A DNA stretch of 53,059 nt from NCBI GenBank assembly GCA_964501725.1, contig CAZCTO010000017.1, positions 1 through 53,059 on the forward strand, given 5' to 3'. Position 1 is the first letter of the stretch, and every line of letters starts with the position of its first letter. The stretch is from CAZCTO01 sp964501725. GTDB lineage: Bacteria > Bacillota > Clostridia > Saccharofermentanales > Saccharofermentanaceae. A model generated the notes under the pieces. That model was not told where the DNA came from. It saw nothing but the letters and a program-made list of their open reading frames with translations, and searched no databases. Both the position numbers and the translations under genes were made by a program. Positions 26,704-34,469 of this stretch are shown here, piece by piece.

Positions 26704-26903
26704 CAATATAAAAGCGCTGTCCGCGACTGACGCACAGTGACCCGAACATTCATTCACGGGATACCTTGAAATATTGAAGAATAAGGCTTATAAGATACTT
26801 AAGACAGAATTAACACGTTTATTACAAAACCATTACACCAAATGTAAAATCCCTGTTTTCAGAGCTTTTCGGCCGTGAAAAGGTGAAAACCGTTGTCTCT
26901 TAG

Positions 26904-26933
26904 TTATGCACAGGGTTTTCCACAGTATCCACA
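26904..26933 (+). promoter_or_regulatory. Cluster of three DnaA-box-like 9-mers
   Basis: TTATGCACA (26904-26912) is a perfect TTATnCACA box. TTTTCCACA (26916-26924) and GTATCCACA (26925-26933) each differ by one base, and all have the same orientation. They lie in a 334-base gap between the rRNA methyltransferase and proA, beside AT-rich DNA (26760-26860). No dnaA or dnaN is near, so a DnaA-titration or regulatory site is more likely than the origin. Confidence 0.55.
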
Positions 26934-26999
26934 GTATTTGAAAGTGGAAAAACGTTGAATAATCCCCCTGTAATGACTACTGCATGATTGATGCCGCTC

Positions 27000-27008
27000 T
27001 GATATAAT
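27000..27008 (+). promoter_or_regulatory. Extended -10 promoter of proA
   Basis: TG-A-TATAAT (TG at 27000-27001, TATAAT at 27003-27008) lies 30 bases before the proA start. No good -35 box is visible, as is usual for extended -10 promoters. Confidence 0.55.
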
Positions 27009-27037
27009 GAGGGAAAGTTCAGATAGGAGACCAGGTA

Positions 27038-28315
27038 ATGCCCGATATGATTTTACAAGCCCAGGCAGCGAGAGCTGCTTCTCTCCGAATGTTTTCCCTT
27101 ACCACGGAGGTCAAGAACAAAGCCCTTCGATTGATCGCGGACAAACTGGCGGCAAACCGGGCGGATATTATTGCGGAGAATGATAAGGATCTGCTTGAAG
27201 CCGACAGAACCGGGCTGGCCATGCCTCTGAAAAAACGCCTTTTGTTCGGCCAGAAAAAACTAAACGATGTCATCGATGGCCTGAAGAGTCTGATTTTGCT
27301 TCCTGATCCTGTCGGTAAAACGCTTCTATCAACGAAGCTGGATGAGGGACTTTCTCTGTATCGTGTGTCTTGCCCGATCGGTGTGATCGGCATTATCTTT
27401 GAATCCAGGCCGGATGCGCTTGTTCAAATCGCGTCGCTATGCCTGAAAACCGGGAATGCGGTTTTCCTGAAAGGCGGCTCGGAAGCTGCCAATACCAACC
27501 GAATCCTCGCGGACCTTATCGATAAGGCATCGATTGAGGCCGGGTTGCCTTCAGGCTGGATTACGCTTATCGAATCCCGGGACGAGGTGAAGCAGATGCT
27601 TGCCTTCGATGAATATATAGATCTTGTTATTCCCAGAGGATCGAATGAATTCGTAAGGTACATTATGGATAATACGCGGATCCCTGTTTTGGGACATGCG
27701 GACGGAGTATGCCATGTCTATGTGCACGAGGATGCGGATGTGGAAATGGCAAAGCAAATCGTCGTTGACAGCAAGACTCAATATGTTGCGGTTTGTAACG
27801 CTGCGGAAACGCTCTTGATTGATGATTCTATCGCCGAAACTGTTCTTCCCGGAATTGCAGCCGCGCTATCCGATAAGGGTGTCGAACTCTTCGGATGTGA
27901 TAAAGCCGCTCAAATGCTAGCCATTGAGAAGGTTCAGGACTGGCACACAGAGTATCTGGATTATCGGATGTCCGTTCGAATTGTCTCCGGACTGGAACAA
28001 GCGATTGATCATATTAACCGGTATGGCTCCAAACACACGGATGCGATTATTACCGGGAATCAATCTGCTGCGGAGCGGTTTTTGAATACAGTGGACTCCG
28101 GAAATGTTTTCTGGAACTGCTCCACCCGTTTCTCGGATGGCTTCAAATACGGATTTGGTGCGGAGGTTGGCGTCAGCACTTCAAAGATTCATGCTCGCGG
28201 ACCCGTCGGGCTGGACGGACTGGTGACCTACAAATACAAGCTTTTCGGAAACGGACATATTGTTGACGATTATGCCAACGGGAACAAGAACTTTTCTCAT
28301 GAGCCAATCTGCTGA
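27038..28315 (+). CDS. proA: Gamma-glutamyl phosphate reductase
   Basis: A 425-residue NADPH-dependent enzyme of proline synthesis that reduces gamma-glutamyl phosphate to the semialdehyde. The family marks are PIGVIGIIFESRPD, NAVFLKGGSEAANTN, VIPRGSNEFVRYI and the catalytic cysteine in YVAVCNAAETLL. The C-terminal HARGPVGLDGLVTYKY is typical of ProA. Length is normal. The ATG has TAGGAGA upstream. The usual partner proB is not next to it, so the kinase step must be encoded elsewhere. rpiB follows 58 bases later. Confidence 0.96.
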   Translation: MPDMILQAQAARAASLRMFSLTTEVKNKALRLIADKLAANRADIIAENDKDLLEADRTGLAMPLKKRLLFGQKKLNDVIDGLKSLILLPDPVGKTLLSTKLDEGLSLYRVSCPIGVIGIIFESRPDALVQIASLCLKTGNAVFLKGGSEAANTNRILADLIDKASIEAGLPSGWITLIESRDEVKQMLAFDEYIDLVIPRGSNEFVRYIMDNTRIPVLGHADGVCHVYVHEDADVEMAKQIVVDSKTQYVAVCNAAETLLIDDSIAETVLPGIAAALSDKGVELFGCDKAAQMLAIEKVQDWHTEYLDYRMSVRIVSGLEQAIDHINRYGSKHTDAIITGNQSAAERFLNTVDSGNVFWNCSTRFSDGFKYGFGAEVGVSTSKIHARGPVGLDGLVTYKYKLFGNGHIVDDYANGNKNFSHEPIC

Positions 28316-28373
28316 GACATATTCCGGTTTCAACAGAGTAACGATACGAATACGAAATTGGAGGACCTGCAAC

Positions 28374-28814
28374 TTGAATATTACAATCGGATCAGATCAC
28401 GCCGGCTTTGAGATGCGACATGAGATTGCCGCCATGCTTTCAGAAATGGGACACACCGTCGTTGAGCGGGGCGCCGCATCAGCGTCAGAGCCTTATAGCT
28501 ATGTAAAAGCAGGACTTGCCGTTGTGAAAGACATTTCGGACGGAACCGCCGATAAGGGAGTTGCTATTTGCGGAACCGGAATCGGTATTTCAATCGTCTG
28601 CAATAAGAAGCGCGGCATCCGTTGCGCCCTCTGTATGAATGAGTTCATGGCAAGAATGGCCAGACAGCACAATAATGCGAATATCCTCGCGCTTGGCGCG
28701 CGTGTGATCGGCAAATCGCTTGCGCAGTCGATCGTCGGAAGTTTTCTGTCCGGTGAGTTCGACGGCGGTCGCCATCAGGAAAGACTGGATGAGATTGAAA
28801 GCGCCGAAGACTGA
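28374..28814 (+). CDS. rpiB: Ribose-5-phosphate isomerase B
   Basis: A 146-residue RpiB/LacAB family isomerase interconverting ribose 5-phosphate and ribulose 5-phosphate in the pentose phosphate pathway. It opens with ITIGSDHAGFEMR and has the catalytic cysteine in GVAICGTGIGISI, then NKKRGIRCALC, NANILALGARVIG. The start is TTG at 28374 with GGAGGA (28360-28365) eight bases upstream; upstream in-frame ATGs would add about 38 unrelated residues inside the end of proA. The rpiB-upp-atp neighbourhood matches that of Bacillus. Confidence 0.93.
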   Translation: MNITIGSDHAGFEMRHEIAAMLSEMGHTVVERGAASASEPYSYVKAGLAVVKDISDGTADKGVAICGTGIGISIVCNKKRGIRCALCMNEFMARMARQHNNANILALGARVIGKSLAQSIVGSFLSGEFDGGRHQERLDEIESAED

Positions 28815-28844
28815 TTAATCACAAATACAGAGAAACGAAAACGC

Positions 28845-28913
28845 TGTTATAATCCACGTTTCCATAAAAGAAACCGCATTTTCGAAGCTCTTGAGCAATT
28901 TGAGTGATATAAT
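28845..28913 (+). promoter_or_regulatory. Two extended -10 promoters upstream of upp
   Basis: TG-T-TATAAT (28845-28853) and TG-A-TATAAT (28905-28913) lie 92 and 32 bases before the upp start. Neither has a good -35 box. The second gives a short leader and is the likelier main promoter. Confidence 0.5.
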
Positions 28914-28944
28914 ACTTTAAGACATTACTCAGGAGGGACAGGCT

Positions 28945-29577
28945 ATGGAAAATAATGTTTTCATTTTTGATCACCCACTGATTCAACACAAGATATCGCT
29001 TTTGCGCGATAAGAGAACCACCACGAAGGAATTCAGAGAGCTTGTCGGAGAGCTCGCGATGCTGATGGCCTACGAGGTGACACGAGATCTCCCGCTGAAA
29101 GAAGTTGATATTGAAACACCCGTCGCGGTTGCCAAGACGAAAGTTCTTGCCGGTAAGAAGCTTGCGATTGTTCCGATATTACGTGCCGGGCTCGGTATGG
29201 TTGACGGGATGCTGAATCTTCTTCCGATGGCGAAAGTGGGACATATCGGTCTTTATCGGGATCCGAATACTCTCGCACCGGTGGAGTATTATTGTAAACT
29301 TCCCGATGATGTGATCGAGAGAGAAATCGTTATTCTTGACCCCATGCTTGCAACGGGAGGATCCGCATCCGCTGCGGTCTCTTTTCTGAAGAGCAGGGGT
29401 ATCACACAGATCAAATTTATGTGCCTGATTGCAGCACCGGAGGGGATCGAAAAACTGCATAGCGAACATCCGGATGTGCCGATATTCTGTGCAGCCAAAG
29501 ATCCGGGCTTGAATGACCATGCCTACATCGTTCCGGGCCTTGGCGACGCCGGAGATCGACTTTTCGGCACAAAATAA
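28945..29577 (+). CDS. upp: Uracil phosphoribosyltransferase
   Basis: A 210-residue pyrimidine salvage enzyme making UMP from uracil and PRPP. It has the family landmarks HPLIQHKISLLRD at the start, PILRAGLGMVDGML, the PRPP loop ILDPMLATGGSASAA and the uracil-binding end YIVPGLGDAGDRLFGTK. Length is standard. The ATG follows CAGGAGGGACAGG. It lies between rpiB and the ATP synthase operon, as in many Firmicutes. Confidence 0.97.
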   Translation: MENNVFIFDHPLIQHKISLLRDKRTTTKEFRELVGELAMLMAYEVTRDLPLKEVDIETPVAVAKTKVLAGKKLAIVPILRAGLGMVDGMLNLLPMAKVGHIGLYRDPNTLAPVEYYCKLPDDVIEREIVILDPMLATGGSASAAVSFLKSRGITQIKFMCLIAAPEGIEKLHSEHPDVPIFCAAKDPGLNDHAYIVPGLGDAGDRLFGTK

Positions 29578-29686
29578 GATATTCACAGGCCCAAAAAGGA
29601 ATTCTTTGTGCAACATATCACTAAATACTGTTTGCAGAAATCAATATTTGAGCGTAGAATTTCACTATAAGCGACAACATTGAGGT

Positions 29687-29700
29687 CCGGATATATCCGG
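29687..29700. promoter_or_regulatory. Perfect 14-bp palindrome before the ATP synthase operon
   Basis: CCGGATATATCCGG is self-complementary and lies 32 bases before atpB, followed by GCTTCATGTTTTT. It may be an operator, or part of a weak terminator or attenuator ending upp transcription. No function can be assigned. Confidence 0.35.
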
Positions 29701-29732
29701 GCTTCATGTTTTTACGATGAAAGAGTGTAACA

Positions 29733-30563
29733 ATGGGCACAGGATACGTATTATCTGTTTTTGGTTGGTTTCAGGATTTTTTCAAGGCTTTAGGGGCTGA
29801 GTTTGTGAAGTCAATCCAAATCGGAGACATCGGAGAGCAAATCGGAGAAGCGATATTACCCTGGAAGAATATGTTTCAGATCGGAAGCTTCAATGTGTTA
29901 TTAACTGACGCAATCATTGCTACATGGGTTGCCTTGATTCCGTTTACTATTTTTTGGATATGGGTTGCTTCAAAAAGACAGAAGATTCCTTCGGGACGTC
30001 AACTAATATCAGAGACAGTCGTGAGTTTGTTTTTGGGGTTGTGTAAAAACAACGGCTTGAATGATAAGCAATCAGAACAAGTTGCTCCGATGATCGGGTC
30101 CATTTGCTTTTTTCTTGTATCGTGCAATCTGATTTCTGCATTGAAGATATCCCCCCCCGCCAAGAATGTTGCTTTCCCAATCGCCTTGGCGCTCTTTACC
30201 ATAACGTATGTGATCATTATGTCGATTCGTTTCGTGGGTGTAAAAGGATTTTTTGCATCCATGTTATACCCCATGTCGGCTATGCTGCCTTTTAAAATTC
30301 TTGACTTCATCATCAAGCCGATGTCACTTGCGCTGCGACTCTTCGGAAACGTCTTCGGTGCATTTATTTTGATGGAGTTTATATACATCCTTATCCCGGT
30401 TTTTGTGCCGGGCGTCTTCGGTCTATGGTTTGATATTGCGGATGGTTTGATTCAGGCAGTAATTTTCTCTTATTTAACGGTTCTTTACATTGGTGAGATA
30501 GTCGAAAATGCAGAGTCCGCAAAAGAGATGAAACATCAGAAAGCAAAGGTTGCAGCATCATAA
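29733..30563 (+). CDS. atpB: ATP synthase F0 subunit a
   Basis: A 276-residue membrane protein forming the ion half-channels of the F-type ATP synthase. The essential arginine is in the helix SLALRLFGNVFGAFILMEF, which is the family signature. About six hydrophobic helices are visible, and the C-terminal helix IQAVIFSYLTVLYIGE is typical. The ATG has only a weak ribosome binding site (GAAAGAG). The gene contains a run of eight C bases (30151-30158). It opens the operon a, c, b, delta-alpha, gamma, beta, epsilon; there is no atpI in front. Confidence 0.95.
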   Translation: MGTGYVLSVFGWFQDFFKALGAEFVKSIQIGDIGEQIGEAILPWKNMFQIGSFNVLLTDAIIATWVALIPFTIFWIWVASKRQKIPSGRQLISETVVSLFLGLCKNNGLNDKQSEQVAPMIGSICFFLVSCNLISALKISPPAKNVAFPIALALFTITYVIIMSIRFVGVKGFFASMLYPMSAMLPFKILDFIIKPMSLALRLFGNVFGAFILMEFIYILIPVFVPGVFGLWFDIADGLIQAVIFSYLTVLYIGEIVENAESAKEMKHQKAKVAAS

Positions 30564-30608
30564 GTGTATTAGCTTTCGCAAATACATAATAATTCGGAGG
30601 GCAAAGAT

Positions 30609-30890
30609 ATGACATTTCTTTCATCATTATCCGCTTTTCTGTTGGCAGCGGAACCATTGATCGATTCCAAAGGTTTGGCCGGAATAGGCGCTGGCCTGGC
30701 GATCGGACTCGCAGCTTGCGGAGCGGCAATCGGCATGGGTATCGCGGCTGGAAAAGCACTCGAATCCGCGGCACGTCAACCTGAAATTTACGGAAAACTG
30801 CAGACAATGCTTTTGACTTCCATAGTATTTATGGAATCCGTCGCCATTTATGCTCTAGTCGTCAGCCTGCTTTTGATTTTTACTTTCTGA
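30609..30890 (+). CDS. atpE: ATP synthase F0 subunit c
   Basis: A 93-residue proteolipid forming the rotor ring. The first helix has the Gly-rich GIGAGLAIGLAACGAAIGMG, the polar loop is ARQPE, and the ion-binding glutamate is Glu76 in VFMESVAIYAL. Of the residues that bind sodium in known Na+-type rings (Gln32, Glu65, Ser66, Thr67, Tyr70 of Ilyobacter), Glu, Ser and Tyr are kept, but Gln is Met43 and Thr is Val78. The ion used therefore cannot be decided from the sequence; protons look somewhat more likely. GGAGGG precedes the ATG. Confidence 0.95.
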   Translation: MTFLSSLSAFLLAAEPLIDSKGLAGIGAGLAIGLAACGAAIGMGIAAGKALESAARQPEIYGKLQTMLLTSIVFMESVAIYALVVSLLLIFTF

Positions 30891-30948
30891 TTCACATAAA
30901 GTATTTATCGGATCGGTCGCTATGACTGAAATGAACGGAGTGATGAAC

Positions 30949-31572
30949 ATGATTATCTCATTATCGATCTTAGCCGCTGATGCAAAGATGGCCGTTTTAC
31001 AAATGGCTGCGTTGGCAGCAGAAGCAGGCACAGAGACGACATCCAAGACCGGGTTAATAACTCCCGATCAGGCCGCCGGCTATGCGGTAACGGCGTTTTG
31101 GACCATCATCAATATATTTGTCTCTTACTTGATTCTGAAGAAATTTGTCTTCAAGCCGATCATTAAGCTTCTTGAGGAAAGAAGAGTGGCTGTTGAAGAA
31201 GAATTGAAACAGTCCGAGGAGAAAAAGAAGGAAGCCGGCGCACTTCTTGCCGAGGCAAAGCGACGCATTGAGGAGTCAAGATCCGAAGCCGCGGAGATTC
31301 TGACAGAAGCCAGACTGCAGGCCGAGAAGCAGGGCAGAATGATCATTGCCGGGTCGAAGGAAGAGGCTGAAAACGTAGTCACCCGGGCCAAAGAGGATTC
31401 CGGCCGGATTCACAATGCCATGCTGGAGCAAATGAAGGATGAAGTCGCTGACTTAGCGGTTGCGATTGCCTCAAAGGTAGTCGGATCGATTATTGACGAG
31501 AGCCACCAAAAAGAGCTGAGCGATCGTATTATGGAAGAAACCCTGAAGGCAGAGGTGAAAACTCTTGGCTGA
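30949..31572 (+). CDS. atpF: ATP synthase F0 subunit b
   Basis: The peripheral stalk subunit: a short N-terminal hydrophobic region, one membrane helix (AVTAFWTIINIFVSYLILK), then a long charged coiled coil (LLEERRVAVEEELKQSEEKK onward) reaching to F1. From the chosen ATG the length is 207 residues, longer at the N-terminus than the usual 160-170. The start at 30949 fits CGGAG (30936-30940); an in-frame ATG at 30922 would add nine residues without a binding site. Its C-terminus ends normally and is not fused to subunit delta. The stop overlaps the TTG start of the next gene by eight bases. Confidence 0.92.
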   Translation: MIISLSILAADAKMAVLQMAALAAEAGTETTSKTGLITPDQAAGYAVTAFWTIINIFVSYLILKKFVFKPIIKLLEERRVAVEEELKQSEEKKKEAGALLAEAKRRIEESRSEAAEILTEARLQAEKQGRMIIAGSKEEAENVVTRAKEDSGRIHNAMLEQMKDEVADLAVAIASKVVGSIIDESHQKELSDRIMEETLKAEVKTLG

Positions 31573-33508
31573 GCATGCTTTTCGAGTTATCCGGATTGTT
31601 ACTGCTTCGGATATGGCGCCTGAAAAGGTCGAACTTATCGCGCAACGGTTTGCCGATCATTTCGGTATAACGGGTTATTCGACTGCTAGTGAAGTTAACT
31701 CTTCGCTGATCGGCGGTTTTGTTATTTATGCGGCCGGTTATCGATATGATTACAGTGTTAAGGGACAGCTTGCCCGTATCGGAAGACACCTGAAAAACTC
31801 GCGGCATGCTTCGGTCGATGAAGACGGATTAACTCCGGAAGGAAACGAAGCAGAAGTGATCCGGCAGTCGATTGATGCTGCTCTTAAAGGTTTTGACGAG
31901 CAACCAACAGCGCTGTTTGGTCAGGATTTACTTTGGGATGGTGAAGGAAGCCAAATCAAAGTGGATGATACCGAGTCCGCAAGACTATTGGTTGACCGTC
32001 TTCGGGAGCAGATGACAAATAGTTTTTCGGAATCAACGACCGTCGAAGAAATCGGACAGGTGGTAAGTGTCAGTGACGGAGTTGCGATCGTAAAGGGAAT
32101 AGAGAACTGTATCTCGAACGAGCTGATTATGTTTTCACCGACTTTATTCGGTATCGCGTTAAATTTGGAAACCGACCGTGTTGGTGTTGTTTTGCTCGGC
32201 GATGACCATGACGTTAACGAAGGAACAATTTGCAAGCGGACCGGCAGAACCAGCAATGTGATGGTGGGAAGAAAAATGTTGGGCCGGGTTGTGGATCCTC
32301 TCGGAAATCCAATCGACGGAAAAGGTGCAATCCGATCTTCTTCATACCGTCCGATCGAGTTCAAAGCACCGGGTATTATCGAAAGATCACCTGTAAATAC
32401 GCCTTTGCAGACAGGAATTACGGCCATAGACGCATTAACTCCGATTGGCAGAGGACAGCGTGAGCTGATCATTGGCGACCGGCAAACCGGGAAAACGGCC
32501 ATTGCCATCGACACGATCATCAATCAGAGAGATAAGAACGTGCTGTGCGTATATGTTGCGATCGGGCAAAAAATGTCAACGATTGTCCAGACCGTCAACA
32601 TTCTCGAAAAATATAATGCTCTTCCGTATACTGTTGTGGTTGCGGCCAGTGCTTCTCAACAGGCATCGCTTCAATACATCGCGCCGTTCGCAGGCTGTGC
32701 AATTGCGGAGCATTTCATGTATGAGGATCATGATGATGTTTTGATCGTCTATGATGACCTGACTCGTCACGCGCAGGCTTATCGTGCAATTTCGCTGTTG
32801 CTGAGAAGACCCCCCGGCCGTGAGGCATATCCGGGCGATGTTTTTTACTTGCATTCGCGCCTTCTCGAGCGTGCCGCAAAGCTTGATAAATCGTTTGGCG
32901 GCGGTTCGATCACTGCGCTTCCGATCATTGAGACTCTCGGGGGTGATATTTCGGCATATATTCCGACGAATGTCATTTCGATAACGGACGGGCAGATCTA
33001 TCTTGAGTCGGAATTGTTTTTCGCAGGACAGCGGCCTGCCATTAATGTCGGATTATCGGTATCCCGAGTCGGAGGTTCCGCACAAACAAAAGCAATGAGA
33101 AAAGTAGCCGGTCCGCTTCGCATAACCCTTGCACAGGCCAGAGAAATGGCGGCTTTTGCACAATTCGGATCCGATCTGGATGAAAATACGCAAAGGCAAC
33201 TTAAGCGCGGAATTATTTTAAACGAAGTGCTGAAGCAATCACAATTTTCGCCGCTTCAAATGAAAGAGCAAGTGATTATTCTCTATCTGGCGACCGGCGA
33301 TAATATGAGTTTCCTTAAAAAACAGGATGTCTGGGATTATGTCAGCTCCTTTTTATCGCGAATGAAAGTGCTTTACTCGGATATTATGAACGAGATTGAC
33401 AAATCAGAGGCCATGTCGGAGGAGCTTATGAAAAAAATTGATGAGCTTGCCGGAGATCATGCTGACGCGTTTATCGCCGAACATCCGGAATACAGCGACT
33501 CGGAGTAA
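31565..33508 (+). CDS. atpA: ATP synthase F1 subunit alpha with the subunit delta C-terminal domain fused to its N-terminus
   Basis: A 647-residue protein; ordinary alpha subunits are about 500-510. Residues 150-640 are a complete alpha: EEIGQVVSVSDGVAIVKG, P-loop GDRQTGKTAIAIDT, arginine-finger region VSRVGGSAQTKAM, and FAQFGSDLD. Residues 1-80 look like the C-terminal half of subunit delta/OSCP: VTASDMAPEKVELIAQRF, SLIGGFVIYAAGY, YDYSVKGQLARIGRHL, matching the delta pattern LIGGvvvrvGd...DgSvrgqLerL. About 65 linker residues join them. The N-terminal helical bundle of delta, which normally grips alpha, is absent, and no separate atpH is in the operon. The start is TTG at 31565 with GAGGTG upstream; the frame is continuous through the junction. 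Confidence 0.9.
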   Translation: MAEHAFRVIRIVTASDMAPEKVELIAQRFADHFGITGYSTASEVNSSLIGGFVIYAAGYRYDYSVKGQLARIGRHLKNSRHASVDEDGLTPEGNEAEVIRQSIDAALKGFDEQPTALFGQDLLWDGEGSQIKVDDTESARLLVDRLREQMTNSFSESTTVEEIGQVVSVSDGVAIVKGIENCISNELIMFSPTLFGIALNLETDRVGVVLLGDDHDVNEGTICKRTGRTSNVMVGRKMLGRVVDPLGNPIDGKGAIRSSSYRPIEFKAPGIIERSPVNTPLQTGITAIDALTPIGRGQRELIIGDRQTGKTAIAIDTIINQRDKNVLCVYVAIGQKMSTIVQTVNILEKYNALPYTVVVAASASQQASLQYIAPFAGCAIAEHFMYEDHDDVLIVYDDLTRHAQAYRAISLLLRRPPGREAYPGDVFYLHSRLLERAAKLDKSFGGGSITALPIIETLGGDISAYIPTNVISITDGQIYLESELFFAGQRPAINVGLSVSRVGGSAQTKAMRKVAGPLRITLAQAREMAAFAQFGSDLDENTQRQLKRGIILNEVLKQSQFSPLQMKEQVIILYLATGDNMSFLKKQDVWDYVSSFLSRMKVLYSDIMNEIDKSEAMSEELMKKIDELAGDHADAFIAEHPEYSDSE

Positions 33509-33510
33509 AC

Positions 33511-34443
33511 ATGGACAGATTAATCGACATCAAGAAAAGGATTCGAAGCGTAAATGAAATCCGTCAGCTTACGCGAGCGATGGAGCTTGTAAGCGCTGCC
33601 AAGATGCGGAAATCCAAGATACAGCAATCTCTGGTTTCGCCTTTCTTTTCTCTTTGTGCGGAAAGTATGCTTGAAATTCAGCGTTGTTCCAAGGACATCG
33701 ATAATCCGTTTTTCCAGCTTCGCAAGAAAAAGCCCGGCGAAACCTGGAAGATCGGCTACTTTGTTCTTACCGGAGATCAAGGGCTTGCCGGAGCTTACAA
33801 TAACAACATTGTCCGCATCACTGAGGAACACATTAAATCCAAGATCCTGGATAATGTCCAGAAAGGTTTGAATACCGAATACACTCTGTATGTTTTCGGA
33901 AACGTCGGACGAGAAAAACTGATCCGCGATGGTTATGTTGTCGACCCGGAGTTTTCGTTTCCGATATCCAATCCGACTTATTATCAAGCCAGGGACGTTG
34001 CCAACATCGTTCGGAGGAAGTATTTGAAAAAAGAATTCGATCTGGTGTATTTGATTTATACGAAGATGGAATCGGCGATCAGCATGAGCCCGATGATTTC
34101 CCGGGTTGTTCCCGTGAATACCAAAGCTTTGACCGCAATACTGCCGGAAGGTCTCGCGGATGCCGGTATGGCGCTCGAAAAAGGAGCAACACTGGATTAC
34201 CATCCGAACGCCAATGCAGTTTTTTCGTTTCTGATTGATACATACCTGAACGCGATGCTTTATGGCGGTATGGTTGAAGCACATGCCTGCGAGCAAACAG
34301 CTCGCATGACGGCTATGGACAACGCCACAGATAATGCCGATGAAATGATTAAGGAACTGACACTCAAGAGTAATCAAGCCCGCCAGTCTAAGATAACAGG
34401 CGAGCTGATCGAAATCGTAAACGGCGCTAACCAGGTCATCTGA
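33511..34443 (+). CDS. atpG: ATP synthase F1 subunit gamma
   Basis: A 310-residue rotor shaft. Both ends show the conserved coiled-coil helices: DIKKRIRSVNEIRQLTRAMELVSAAKM at the start and MIKELTLKSNQARQSKITGELIEIVNGAN at the end. The central domain (about residues 75-230) is a Rossmann-like fold with YFVLTGDQGLAGAYNNNIV. Only two bases separate it from the alpha stop. The minus strand over this gene also has a long open frame, which is a codon-bias shadow. Confidence 0.95.
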   Translation: MDRLIDIKKRIRSVNEIRQLTRAMELVSAAKMRKSKIQQSLVSPFFSLCAESMLEIQRCSKDIDNPFFQLRKKKPGETWKIGYFVLTGDQGLAGAYNNNIVRITEEHIKSKILDNVQKGLNTEYTLYVFGNVGREKLIRDGYVVDPEFSFPISNPTYYQARDVANIVRRKYLKKEFDLVYLIYTKMESAISMSPMISRVVPVNTKALTAILPEGLADAGMALEKGATLDYHPNANAVFSFLIDTYLNAMLYGGMVEAHACEQTARMTAMDNATDNADEMIKELTLKSNQARQSKITGELIEIVNGANQVI

Positions 34444-34469
34444 CACAGACGCCGGAGAAGGGGAATGAT

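Noticed and set aside
33520..34446. Long open frame (308 codons) on the minus strand over atpG
   Set aside because: It lies exactly antisense to a clear atpG, has no ribosome binding site and no recognisable motif; it is a codon-bias shadow.
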